Shown one piece after another: positions 34,220 to 42,436 of a stretch of 64,000 nt of DNA. Source of the stretch: Marinoscillum furvescens DSM 4134 (GTDB lineage Bacteria > Bacteroidota > Bacteroidia > Cytophagales > Cyclobacteriaceae). The stretch spans positions 1 through 64,000 of the forward strand of contig NZ_QREG01000024.1 of assembly GCF_003386095.1 (NCBI RefSeq), given 5' to 3'. A program made the translations under genes and the position numbers. Position 1 is the stretch's first letter, and each line of letters begins with the position of its first letter. The notes beneath the pieces were generated by a model. That model saw only the letters and a list, made by a program, of their open reading frames with translations. It ran no database searches and was not told the DNA's origin.

Positions 34220-35920
34220 TTACCAGAAAAATGCAACTACCACAGCCGTGATAATGAGCAGTATCACAGCCAATACTCGATAGTTCTTATACCAAGACAA
34301 TCCCTCTAGTTCTTTTGTTTCGGCTTTGTACAGCCCAACGTTCCAGGTGAGGGTGTCTACCACTTCCTGGCTTGGCGGTGGAGTGAGGCTACTTACGATC
34401 ACATGCACGATGATACAACCCAGCATGAGCAGTGGCGCTTTGTGCAGGTAATGGATCTCGGTAATAGCCGGAGCGAAATCGTACATACCAGCCACAATTA
34501 CAAATACTGAGAAGGCAAGGCCGGCCATAAGTGCAGCAAAAGCACCGTGTCCGTTAGCCCTTTTCCAAAATAAACCGACCAGGAATACGGCCACTACAGG
34601 AGGAGCGATGAATCCAAGCACTAATTGCAGGTATTCCCAAAGTGAATCGGATATTTGCTCAATGTACTGGGTCCAAAACGCAGCCAGAAGCACTAAAACC
34701 ACTGTAGCTACCTGCCCCACACGCACCAGTTGCTTACTGGTAAGTCCGGGTCTCAGTTTGGTCACAAAGTCCATGGTTATCAAAGTAGACGCAGAATTTA
34801 GCGTAGCTGAAATACTACTGGACATGGCTGCCAAAAGTCCTGCAATCACCAATCCCAAAATCCCTGTAGGAAGTAACTTGTAAAGCATCACTGGATAGGT
34901 CATGTTCGGGCAGTCTTCCAGGTTGTTACAAACTACCGATTGACCGGCCTCATTGGTGATGTAGTAGTTGAGTCCGGAAATATCCAGGTCTGAAAAGAGC
35001 ACAATGGCCATTACCCCTGGCAAAATCATGATAAAAATCACGGGGACCTTCATAAGTCCTGCAAACAAAGCACCCCAGCGTCCATGGTTAAGATCTTTTG
35101 CGCTAAGCACGCGCTGTACCATAAACTGGTTGTTGGCCCAGAAATAAAAACCCAATAGCGGCACTCCAAACAACAGCCCCGTCCAGGGCATGTAAGCGTC
35201 ATTATTGGCTGGCCCGGCCATATCAAATACGTCTTTAGCTGGCTTATCCAGGTATCCCGACCCATGGAGCATGTCGAGCCCAGACATCATTCCAGACCAG
35301 CCGCCTACTTCTACAAAACAGAAATAAGTAATGATCATGGAGCCTATAATCAGCAAAACGGCCTGAATTACTTCGGTATGTACTACCGAAGAAAGCCCCC
35401 CAGGAATCGTATAAGCCGCAGCTGCCAGCGCCAGCCCTATGATGATGTAGGTAGAGTCTATTTCAGGAAAAATGATTTTCAATATCAGGTTGCCAGCATA
35501 CAACCCGGAGCTGGTATCGATGATCACATTGCCCACGATGGTAATGAACGAAAAGTAGTATCTGGAACGACTATCATACCTGCGCTCTAGAAACTCTGGC
35601 ATGGTGTAAACCTTGGACCGCAGGTAGAATGGCAGGAAGAATATGGCAAAAAACACCAGCACCACTGCGGCCATCCATTCGTAGTTGTAAACCGCCGTAT
35701 TGGTTTGGTAAGCATCTGAAGAAAGGCCGATGAGCGTATTGCTACCGATGTTGGCAGCAAATAATGAGATCCCCACCACCGGCCAGGTCATGTCACGTCC
35801 AGCGAGGAAATATTCCTCCGAGGACTCCTGTTTTCCTTTGGAGATACCATACCAGATGATCCCCAGTATATACACCACGATGATGGCAATATCTATAAAG
35901 CTTAGTGATACACTTTCCAT
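34220..35920 (-). CDS. Sodium:sugar symporter (SSS family, SGLT-like)
   Basis: Inner-membrane Na+-driven sugar importer, 566 residues and 14 predicted helices. It shows the vSGLT-like start [78 protein letters not shown] and [25 protein letters not shown]. It is closer to glucose/galactose-type members than the PUL symporter. It lies between trehalase (192 bp upstream) and glpK (16 bp downstream). A 20-bp palindrome is in the upstream gap. Confidence 0.93.
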   Translation of the reverse strand: MESVSLSFIDIAIIVVYILGIIWYGISKGKQESSEEYFLAGRDMTWPVVGISLFAANIGSNTLIGLSSDAYQTNTAVYNYEWMAAVVLVFFAIFFLPFYLRSKVYTMPEFLERRYDSRSRYYFSFITIVGNVIIDTSSGLYAGNLILKIIFPEIDSTYIIIGLALAAAAYTIPGGLSSVVHTEVIQAVLLIIGSMIITYFCFVEVGGWSGMMSGLDMLHGSGYLDKPAKDVFDMAGPANNDAYMPWTGLLFGVPLLGFYFWANNQFMVQRVLSAKDLNHGRWGALFAGLMKVPVIFIMILPGVMAIVLFSDLDISGLNYYITNEAGQSVVCNNLEDCPNMTYPVMLYKLLPTGILGLVIAGLLAAMSSSISATLNSASTLITMDFVTKLRPGLTSKQLVRVGQVATVVLVLLAAFWTQYIEQISDSLWEYLQLVLGFIAPPVVAVFLVGLFWKRANGHGAFAALMAGLAFSVFVIVAGMYDFAPAITEIHYLHKAPLLMLGCIIVHVIVSSLTPPPSQEVVDTLTWNVGLYKAETKELEGLSWYKNYRVLAVILLIITAVVVAFFW

Positions 35921-36029
35921 TCTTAGGGTTGATTTGAGATTGAATTCGCACCCTATGATAGTAAGAAAATGACACTAAAACCTACTTTTTCGTTGAGCCT
36001 TTTGCCATTATGAAAATGAAAACGATTGA

Positions 36030-36049
36030 AATTGAAAATATTTTCAATT
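36030..36049. promoter_or_regulatory. Perfect 20-bp palindrome upstream of the SGLT-like symporter
   Basis: AATTGAAAATATTTTCAATT reads the same on both strands. It lies 110-129 bp upstream of the symporter start, in the 191-bp gap between trehalase and the symporter. The length and symmetry fit a dimeric repressor site. There is no CG centre as in LacI-type operators and no adjacent regulator gene, so the factor is unknown. Confidence 0.5.
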
Positions 36050-36111
36050 CCCCCAAAAGACAAGCTGAAACATGAGCAGTTACAGCCAGTTTTTAGTCTC
36101 TGGCCGGATAG

Positions 36112-37716
36112 CTAGTAAGCGACATCCTCAGCTAAAAATCCCAACACCACACCGTTAGTCCAGCCAAAGCCATCCTGAGTAGGATACTCTCCCCCTCCGG
36201 CCAGCAGCGTAGTGTCCGCCACGTTGTATTTTTCCATCATTTTCCCTGTGTTTTCATACACCTTCTTGTTGATGGATAGCCAGCGATTTTTGATGCCATC
36301 GGCGAGCGCTTTATGTCCATAATGCTCCAGCCCTTTCACACCGATCCACTGCAGTGGAGCCCAGCCATTGGGAAAGTCCCACTGCTGGCCGGATTCCAGC
36401 ATTGTGGTAACGAGGCCTCCAGGCTGCAGCAAATGTTGCTCCTGCGCTGCAGCCTGCAAGCGGGCTTGCTCAGGTGTAGCTGTGAGGAAATACAAAGGGT
36501 ATGCTCCAGCCATGGTCACCTGGTCTTCGAGTTCTCCTGACGTCCACACATAGTCCGTAAAAGCATTAACCTGGCCATTCCAAAACACACGCTGTATAGC
36601 TTCTTTACGGTCTTCCGCTCTTACCTGATAACCGGTGGCTTTGATGTCATTTCCCGCCAGTTCGTACAGGTTAGCCAGGGTATTTTCCATGGCGAACATC
36701 AGGCAATTGAGATCTACTGGAAGGATATCTACCGTGCGAATAGACCCAAAATCATCCTTTTGCTCAAACCAACGCGTGCTGTAATCCCAGCCTGACTCTG
36801 CTCCTGCCCGTAGGTTGCGGTAAAGCACAGGCTTTTCGGCATCTTGGAGGTGTTCGGCGAGCTCTACGTCTTCCCGGTGCGATTCTGGTCTGGGGAAATC
36901 CAAAAAATCCCAGTAGCGATTGAGAACGGTGCCGTCCGTCAATCTTACCACACGATTGATGGCTGGTTGATCTTCCGAAAGCTTCTCGGCGCCTTCCATC
37001 CAAAAATCATATTCACGCTGCACAGCAGTAAGGTAATCCAGCCCCTTTTCTTCTTCTGTGAGCTGCATGAGCAAGTTGACCATGGAGGCAAAATAGGGCG
37101 GCTGGCTCCTCCCGAGGTAGTAGGTCCGGTTTCCATTTGGAATAAACCCTACAGAATCAATCAAAAAGGCGAAATTATCTACCATAGCTTCCACCAGATC
37201 TATACGACCAGAAGCACCCAGCCCGATCATGGTAAAGTAGCTATCCCAGTAATAAATCTCCCTAAAACGACCTCCGGGCACCACATAATCCTCTGGCAAA
37301 CCAATCAGTGTGGAAAACGCATCATTAGCCTCTGATGATCGTGTGAGGTAATCCCAATGCTCCTCCAGATGAAGGGCAAATTCACTTTCACTCTCGTAGG
37401 CTGTATTGGAGGGCACTTCTGGCGCATCAAAATTCGCCTTTACAAAGGCTTCCAGGTCGAAAACCTCCTCTTCTCGGAGCTCCAAATAATCAGAGAGAAT
37501 CTCTGCTGGTGGACGCTTAGGCACACAGTCTACAAACGTCTTGGAATCTGGGTATATCCCAGCCATCTGCACTTCATGAAAAAGTGGCCCTAGTGATTCC
37601 CAGGGTTTATAAAAGCCAGATGCACTGGAAGTGGCCTGCTCTTTTTCGGGAGTACAAGAAAAAAATAGCAGGGCCATGAGCCCTGCTATTAAAGGTTTTT
37701 TAGTAGATCTTATCAT
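36112..37716 (-). CDS. treA: Trehalase (GH37) lipoprotein
   Basis: Inverting enzyme splitting alpha,alpha-trehalose into two glucoses. The 534-residue protein has a lipoprotein signal with Cys21 (AGLMALLFFSC), trehalase signature 1 PGGRFREIYYWDSYF (about 147-161), signature 2 QWDFPNGWAPLQWIG (from about 445), and the glycine-rich GGGEYPTQDGFGWTNG. Being lipidated it should act in the periplasm, so the products would enter through the neighbouring Na+/glucose-type symporter. The codons of the signal peptide form a terminator-shaped hairpin (see 37657-37690). The gene is 13 bp after the PAP2/haloperoxidase-like gene. Confidence 0.94.
   Translation of the reverse strand: MIRSTKKPLIAGLMALLFFSCTPEKEQATSSASGFYKPWESLGPLFHEVQMAGIYPDSKTFVDCVPKRPPAEILSDYLELREEEVFDLEAFVKANFDAPEVPSNTAYESESEFALHLEEHWDYLTRSSEANDAFSTLIGLPEDYVVPGGRFREIYYWDSYFTMIGLGASGRIDLVEAMVDNFAFLIDSVGFIPNGNRTYYLGRSQPPYFASMVNLLMQLTEEEKGLDYLTAVQREYDFWMEGAEKLSEDQPAINRVVRLTDGTVLNRYWDFLDFPRPESHREDVELAEHLQDAEKPVLYRNLRAGAESGWDYSTRWFEQKDDFGSIRTVDILPVDLNCLMFAMENTLANLYELAGNDIKATGYQVRAEDRKEAIQRVFWNGQVNAFTDYVWTSGELEDQVTMAGAYPLYFLTATPEQARLQAAAQEQHLLQPGGLVTTMLESGQQWDFPNGWAPLQWIGVKGLEHYGHKALADGIKNRWLSINKKVYENTGKMMEKYNVADTTLLAGGGEYPTQDGFGWTNGVVLGFLAEDVAY
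37657..37690 (-). terminator. Terminator-shaped hairpin inside the trehalase start region
   Basis: On the minus strand, a perfect 11-bp stem AATAGCAGGGC/GCCCTGCTATT with loop TCATG is followed by TTTTTCTT; two further T belong to the stem. It covers codons about 9-20 of trehalase (LIAGLMALLFFS). The shape is that of a rho-independent terminator, but it is in coding sequence, so it may be an attenuator that depends on translation, or chance. Confidence 0.5.
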
Positions 37717-37729
37717 GATGGGGTTAAGG

Positions 37730-39070
37730 TTATTTGGTGGCTAAAGACTCATTTTTTCGGGTACGTATATTGGCCACCACATGCTCACCTACCTTCTCCC
37801 CTTGCGAAACACCATTTTCTATTGCCATCATGTAGTGGATACCGCCATACAATCTACTGATGGCTGCTTCTTCACTTGCCTCCAAAAAAGAATTGAAACT
37901 GCGCTCAGGCAAACCGTACTCCATTTCAGTGGTGTCATTAAAGGCAAAATTATCTCCATAGTAGTATGTCAGTGTGACTGCAGCAGCCCTGGAAATCACG
38001 CTATGACCACTTGTGTACTCAGGAAAGGGTGGTGTTTGCAGCAGAGGCGTCCATTCTTCGTCCATGTACTGGTTGATGAGTGTTTCCGGACGCACAACAA
38101 TGCTCCTCCACTTCTCATCCCAGCAGCTGATAAATCCATCAAACAAAGCAATAGAAGTCCGAGTGAAGGCTTCTACCGTTTCTGCAAAATCACTATTTGC
38201 TTTGCGACTAGCTATGGCAACTATCCCCATCCAGTGTCCTCCTGGGGTGATTTTTTTGGTCGCAAACATGGCATGCCCTCTATGGTGCGATACGTAGGGG
38301 TTGCAATCCCAAAACTTGGCAATGGCTTTGTGTTCTTCGGTCTTTCCAGACCCAAATTCATAAACTTCCAGGAGCTGATTGTGAAACTCGCTGCCTTCTT
38401 CCATGGTAAGCTCCAGAGGCGGTACTGGTGGATACTGATTAGCTGAGTCCAGCACCATTGGCCGGATTTTATTCCAATGGGGCTCTATCCCTTCCATGTA
38501 ATCCGGAGGTGTAGGCTTCCACGCAAAAGTCTCACTTCTTACCGTATACTTGGGGTAGGTGCGCGTTTGCTTGTACATATCTCCATCTGCCCAGTCCAAT
38601 ATGTGTTTTGCCACAAGCTCACCATAAGCCAGCGAACGGTTCTTAAGGCTAGATGAGAGGCCCTGATCTTCCAGTCGCTCGTACAGGTTTTCGCGAAAAG
38701 CATCTATTTTCTCTTCTGAGAAAATCAAGGTTTTACCCACTGTCAAAAATGCATGTAAACTAGCCAAATACGGGTCTATCTCCTCGGTAGGTGCCGGTGG
38801 TGTGATGAAATCGGTCAGCTGACCTCCGAGTGACAGCAACGTGTCTTTTTTGGCATGTGCCAGCACCTCATACGCGGCAATATTTGGGTATACATACACC
38901 CTACTGGCTACCGGAGGAGAAAAAATATCATAGACAATCACATCGGTAAGCTGCTTCATGGCTGTCTGATAAGTCTCCGGATCCTGCAACACCTTTCGGT
39001 AAGCAGTGTTCTCTGTGCATGCTCCCAGGGTGAGAGCTCCCAGCAGAGTTAATAATACATACTTCTTCAT
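37730..39070 (-). CDS. PAP2/vanadium-dependent haloperoxidase-like lipoprotein
   Basis: A 446-residue lipoprotein (signal with Cys18, LTLGACTENT; ATG at 39070 chosen over an upstream in-frame start at 39100) of the vanadium chloroperoxidase/PAP2 superfamily. The phosphate/vanadate pocket motifs are present: PEYTSGHSVISR (with His) and RLYGGIHYMMA (Arg and His). Family members are either haloperoxidases or lipid/other phosphatases. Related exported proteins are common in Bacteroidota without known substrate. It is the first gene ahead of trehalase (13 bp gap). A -7-like TAACTTTG lies at 39102-39109 on the minus strand without a clear -33 element. Confidence 0.85.
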   Translation of the reverse strand: MKKYVLLTLLGALTLGACTENTAYRKVLQDPETYQTAMKQLTDVIVYDIFSPPVASRVYVYPNIAAYEVLAHAKKDTLLSLGGQLTDFITPPAPTEEIDPYLASLHAFLTVGKTLIFSEEKIDAFRENLYERLEDQGLSSSLKNRSLAYGELVAKHILDWADGDMYKQTRTYPKYTVRSETFAWKPTPPDYMEGIEPHWNKIRPMVLDSANQYPPVPPLELTMEEGSEFHNQLLEVYEFGSGKTEEHKAIAKFWDCNPYVSHHRGHAMFATKKITPGGHWMGIVAIASRKANSDFAETVEAFTRTSIALFDGFISCWDEKWRSIVVRPETLINQYMDEEWTPLLQTPPFPEYTSGHSVISRAAAVTLTYYYGDNFAFNDTTEMEYGLPERSFNSFLEASEEAAISRLYGGIHYMMAIENGVSQGEKVGEHVVANIRTRKNESLATK

Positions 39071-39160
39071 TATTCTATACTTCTTAGTTGAGCTGTGCAA
39101 ACAAAGTTAATAAGTCATGCGAACACCGCATACTGAAGCGGTATTCCTACGAAAATTCTG

Positions 39161-39217
39161 CAAAATACCTTATTTATCCATTTTAAAATGGTCAAAATAC
39201 CCAATTTATGGTATTTC
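39161..39217. promoter_or_regulatory. Cluster of short palindromes and repeats between two divergent genes
   Basis: In this AT-rich stretch CAAAATACC occurs twice (39161-39169 and 39193-39201), flanking a 14-bp perfect palindrome CCATTTTAAAATGG (39178-39191); AAATACC...GGTATTT forms a further dyad (about 39196-39216). It lies between the haloperoxidase-like gene and the 27-residue ORF, and looks like a regulatory region. The binding factor is unknown. Confidence 0.4.
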
Positions 39218-39244
39218 ATTGGGGAGATTCAGTTGGTAACTTTA
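39214..39244 (+). promoter_or_regulatory. Possible promoter of the 27-residue ORF
   Basis: TTTC (39214-39217), a 19-bp spacer and TAACTTTA (39237-39244) match the TTTG / TAnnTTTG consensus with one mismatch in each element. The predicted transcript start near 39250 leaves a leader of about 30 nt before the ATG at 39279. Confidence 0.45.
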
Positions 39245-39278
39245 ACCTAACAAACAGATTCACAAAAACCTCATCACC

Positions 39279-39362
39279 ATGATAACCACTATAGTAGGAC
39301 TGGTTTTAGTCATCACCTTTATACTCCTGGAGAAAAACTGGGAAGCTTCGAATCATCACTAG
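39279..39362 (+). CDS. Putative 27-residue single-span membrane peptide
   Basis: The ATG frame MITTIVGLVLVITFILLEKN then WEASNHH ends at TAG 39360-39362. The first 16 residues form one strongly hydrophobic helix, followed by a charged, hydrophilic tail, like small membrane subunits or regulators (KdpF/CydX/AcrZ size class), but no homology is recognised. It has a promoter-like site upstream and a strong terminator 27 bp downstream, so the 200-bp unit looks like a dedicated transcript. A non-coding RNA reading is also possible. It has no Shine-Dalgarno, which is normal in this phylum. Confidence 0.4.
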   Translation: MITTIVGLVLVITFILLEKNWEASNHH

Positions 39363-39388
39363 CCTAACTTGAGGAAGTCAAACAGGAC

Positions 39389-39421
39389 AAAAAAAGCCAC
39401 CCGATTTGGGTGGCTTTTTTT
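39389..39421 (+). terminator. Bidirectional intrinsic terminator
   Basis: A14-bp stem AAAAAAAGCCACCC/GGGTGGCTTTTTTT with loop gattt (39403-39407). The T-run is seen on both strands, so it can end both the short plus-strand unit and the convergent pruA transcript (stop at 39445). Confidence 0.88.
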
Positions 39422-39444
39422 ATTTGACATAAATCTCTGTTATG

Positions 39445-41076
39445 CTATTCTTCACCTAAAAACGGATAGCGATAGCTTTTTGGTGGCACCAGTGTCTCTT
39501 TGATGGTACGTGCGCTCACCCATCTGAGGAGGTTGATGCCAGCTCCAGCCTTGTCATTGGTACCTGAGCCTCTGGCTCCTCCAAAAGGCTGCTGCCCTAC
39601 TACGGCGCCTGTTGGCTTGTCATTGATATAGAAGTTACCCGCAGCGTTTCGCAGCTTACGTGTAGCCAGCTCCACCGCATAGCGATCTTTTGAAAACACA
39701 GCACCTGTAAGTGCATAAGGCGAAGTGCTGTCTACCAACTCAAGTGTTTCTTCGAATTTGTCTTCATCATAGACATATACCGTAAGCACCGGACCGAAAA
39801 TCTCTTCTTCCATGGTGGTATAGTGAGGGTCTTTTGCCAGGAGAACTGTAGGCTCAATGAAATACCCTACCGAATCATCATAGTTGCCTCCGAAGAGCAC
39901 TTCCACATCTGCATCTTGCTTTGCCTGATCGATGTAGCCGGCGATTTTCTTAAATGCATTTTGATCAATTACTGCATTTACGAAGTTGGAAAAGTCTTCC
40001 GGACTACCCATGCTGATGTCTTTCAGGTCTTTGCCGATCAGCTCTTTTACTTCCTCCCACAGATTGGAAGGGATGTACGCACGTGATGCCGCACTACATT
40101 TTTGTCCCTGAAACTCAAACGCGCCTCGGACCAACCCTGTAGCCACTTCCTGAGCATTAGCAGATTTGTGAGCAATCACAAAATCTTTACCACCAGTTTC
40201 GCCCACGATGCGCGGGTAAGACTTGTACAGGTCTATGTTTTCACCAATGGTTTTCCACAGGTGCTTGAATACTTTAGTACTGCCTGTAAAGTGCAGGCCG
40301 GCAAAGTCCGGGTGCTTGAAGATCACATCCCCTGCCACAGGTCCATCCACATAGATCAGGTTGATGACACCATCAGGAAGGCCTGCTTCTTTAAACACCT
40401 CCATGATCACCTGCGCAGAGTATACCTGGCTATAGTTTGGCTTCCACACCACCGTGTTGCCCATTAGTGCCGGCGCGGCTGGCAGGTTGCCACTGATCGC
40501 TGTGAAGTTGAACGGAGTGATGGCAAAAACAAACCCTTCAAGTGGGCGGTACTCCATGCGGTTCCATACGCCTGGCGAAGATTCGGGCTGATCCATATAG
40601 ATCTCCTGCATAAAGGCAGCGTTGAATCGCAAGAAGTCTATCAACTCACAAGCCGCATCAATCTCTGCCTGAAACGCATTTTTAGACTGAGCCAGCATCG
40701 TTGCCGCATTGATTTTTGCACGGTATGGACCAGCGATCAGGTCTGCAGCTTTCAGAAAAATACTCGCTCTGTGTTCCCAGCTCAGGTCTTCCCACTGCTG
40801 CTTGGCAGCCAGCGCTGCATCTATCGCCTGCTGCACATGGCTGGCATCGCCTTCATGAAAGTAGCCCAACGTATGCTGATGATCGTATGGAGGGCTCATT
40901 TTGATTTTGTTGCCCGTGCGCACTTCTTCACTGCCGATGTACATCGGTATGTCTGCTTCGTGCTTGCGAGCTTCTTTCACGGCTTGCTGGAGCGCTTCAC
41001 GCTCGTCTGTACCAGGTGCATAGGAGAGTACCGGTTCGTTGCTTGGCTCCGGTATGTAGTAGTTTCCCTTTGGCAT
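39445..41076 (-). CDS. pruA: L-glutamate gamma-semialdehyde dehydrogenase
   Basis: NAD-dependent ALDH that converts glutamate-gamma-semialdehyde (P5C) to glutamate in proline catabolism. The 543-residue protein matches the stand-alone (non-PutA-fused) P5CDH family: QVYSAQVIMEVFKEAGLPDGVINLI, TGSTKVFKHLWKTIG, GETGGKDFVIAHKSAN (catalytic Glu region), EFQGQKCSAASRAYIP (catalytic Cys) and EEEIFGPVLTVYVY. No proline dehydrogenase is adjacent. It lies 145 bp downstream of yjjG; the gap is unexplained and could hold a promoter. Confidence 0.95.
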   Translation of the reverse strand: MPKGNYYIPEPSNEPVLSYAPGTDEREALQQAVKEARKHEADIPMYIGSEEVRTGNKIKMSPPYDHQHTLGYFHEGDASHVQQAIDAALAAKQQWEDLSWEHRASIFLKAADLIAGPYRAKINAATMLAQSKNAFQAEIDAACELIDFLRFNAAFMQEIYMDQPESSPGVWNRMEYRPLEGFVFAITPFNFTAISGNLPAAPALMGNTVVWKPNYSQVYSAQVIMEVFKEAGLPDGVINLIYVDGPVAGDVIFKHPDFAGLHFTGSTKVFKHLWKTIGENIDLYKSYPRIVGETGGKDFVIAHKSANAQEVATGLVRGAFEFQGQKCSAASRAYIPSNLWEEVKELIGKDLKDISMGSPEDFSNFVNAVIDQNAFKKIAGYIDQAKQDADVEVLFGGNYDDSVGYFIEPTVLLAKDPHYTTMEEEIFGPVLTVYVYDEDKFEETLELVDSTSPYALTGAVFSKDRYAVELATRKLRNAAGNFYINDKPTGAVVGQQPFGGARGSGTNDKAGAGINLLRWVSARTIKETLVPPKSYRYPFLGEE

Positions 41077-41221
41077 AATTGTGTTGTTTATTTTTTCGTT
41101 TTTAAAGCCGAATCGAGCATTTCCACTCCTGGGTATGAAAAATCAGGATGACCAATAGCAACCGGGGAGTTAGTATCCTGCTCTTTTCGGGGTACAAAAG
41201 TATAAAATCCGCTTTCGTCTA

Positions 41222-41914
41222 TTAGAGTAATCTCATTAATTCCCCAAGATGTTTGATCTGGTACTGACATTCGCTCTTTATTTTTCCTGTCGGATTAAAA
41301 AGCAGTGGGGTGATCCCGGCATTTTGCGCACCCAGAATATCCGTTTTCGGATTGTCTCCAATCATGAGTGCCTGCCCACAGGTGGTACCTACCGTATCCA
41401 TGGCATGCTCAAAAATCTCTGCGGAGGGCTTGCGAGCACCTATGGTATCAGAGGTAAAAACATGCTCAAAAAACTTATCCAGTCCACAGGCTGATAATTT
41501 GACACCCTGCACGTCGTTAAAGCCATTGGTGATGATGCTCAGCTGATATTTTTTAGTGAGATACTCCAATATCATAGCGGCATCTTCCATCACGCCGGGC
41601 TGACGCGGGCAATTGAACCCAAAATACCTGGTCATCTCATCCGCCAGAGAATGATCCTCTGCACCGCAAGCCAGCAGCACCTGCCGAAACCTGCGCTCTC
41701 GAATTTCTTCTTTGTCCACTTCACCCCGATCGAAAGCCTTCCACAGGGCTCCATTGGCTTGAAAAAAGTGTGTGATAAAACCATCTACATCCAGCGTAGT
41801 AAGCCGGCTTACCTCATAGCGGGTATAAATGTCTTGAAGCACAGCACGGGCATTGGTATCATAATCCCAGAGCGTATGGTCCAGATCAAAAAATATGTGT
41901 GTTACATGTTTCAA
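41222..41914 (-). CDS. YjjG-family HAD hydrolase (noncanonical pyrimidine nucleotidase)
   Basis: A 230-residue HAD phosphatase: motif I FFDLDHTLWDYDTN (nucleophile Asp), motif II SIITNGF, motif III GARKPSAEIFEHAM (Lys) and motif IV MIGDNPKTDILGAQNAG. WDYDTNA and the overall pattern match YjjG/YfnB, which hydrolyse UMP/dUMP/dTMP and damaged pyrimidine nucleotides. The start is TTG at 41914, which overlaps the ArsR-family stop by 4 bp, so translation is coupled to the regulator gene. Confidence 0.88.
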   Translation of the reverse strand: MKHVTHIFFDLDHTLWDYDTNARAVLQDIYTRYEVSRLTTLDVDGFITHFFQANGALWKAFDRGEVDKEEIRERRFRQVLLACGAEDHSLADEMTRYFGFNCPRQPGVMEDAAMILEYLTKKYQLSIITNGFNDVQGVKLSACGLDKFFEHVFTSDTIGARKPSAEIFEHAMDTVGTTCGQALMIGDNPKTDILGAQNAGITPLLFNPTGKIKSECQYQIKHLGELMRLL

Positions 41915-42294
41915 CTTCGATATCCTTTTGCTGCCAGCTTATTGATGGCGAGTTCTCTATTGGAGTTCATTACATTGTAAACCTCCTGATCGTTCTGAAG
42001 TTGTACGTCTTTGTTTAAAAACTCAAAAATCTGCGCTACCATGTCGTAGGCTTCTTCCTTGATGCTATAAAAGACCCATTGATCTTTCTTGGTAGCATTC
42101 ACGAGGCCCGAGTTTTTCAGGTATCCGATATGACGTGAGGTTTTGGTTTGCGTAAAATCCAAAATAGCCTCCAGATCAGATACTGCAAGCTCGTCGTTTT
42201 TAAATAATAAGTGAATAATGCGCACCCTTGACTCATCTCCAAACGCTTTGAAGATTTGGGTACCGTACGTAAGGCTAAAGTTCTTTAAACGCAT
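41911..42294 (-). CDS. ArsR-family winged-helix regulator without the metal-site cysteines
   Basis: A 127-residue ArsR/SmtB-type repressor: FKAFGDESRVRIIHLLF, recognition helix QTKTSRHIGYLKNSGLV and wing KKDQWVFYSI. Where metal-sensing ArsR proteins have ELCVCDL, this protein has ELAVSDL, so both canonical cysteines are missing. It lies directly upstream of yjjG (4 bp overlap) and probably regulates the yjjG-pruA run or itself. A -7 element TATCTTTG is on the minus strand at 42316-42323. Confidence 0.88.
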   Translation of the reverse strand: MRLKNFSLTYGTQIFKAFGDESRVRIIHLLFKNDELAVSDLEAILDFTQTKTSRHIGYLKNSGLVNATKKDQWVFYSIKEEAYDMVAQIFEFLNKDVQLQNDQEVYNVMNSNRELAINKLAAKGYRS

Positions 42295-42315
42295 GTCCTA
42301 AGGCTGGTAAAAACC

Positions 42316-42342
42316 CAAAGATAATTTTCATCACTACCTTTG
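42316..42342. promoter_or_regulatory. Back-to-back -7 elements of two divergent genes
   Basis: TATCTTTG on the minus strand (42316-42323) points to the ArsR gene and TACCTTTG on the plus strand (42335-42342) to the 42437 gene. Both match TAnnTTTG. Neither has a convincing TTTG at the -33 position, so confidence is moderate. Confidence 0.45.
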
Positions 42343-42436
42343 AGGGAGAATGATGTTAAAAAACGTTTAGGAATTTGACATTTGGCAAACTTTTCGCTCA
42401 AATTCCGTCTTAGTAAAAGTAAAAAGGTTCATAGAC

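Noticed and set aside
41088-41270. 60-residue minus-strand frame between yjjG and pruA
   Set aside because: It overlaps the last 49 bp of yjjG, has no recognised motif, hydrophobic segment or promoter, and looks like open frame by chance. It remains the only candidate content of the 145-bp gap.
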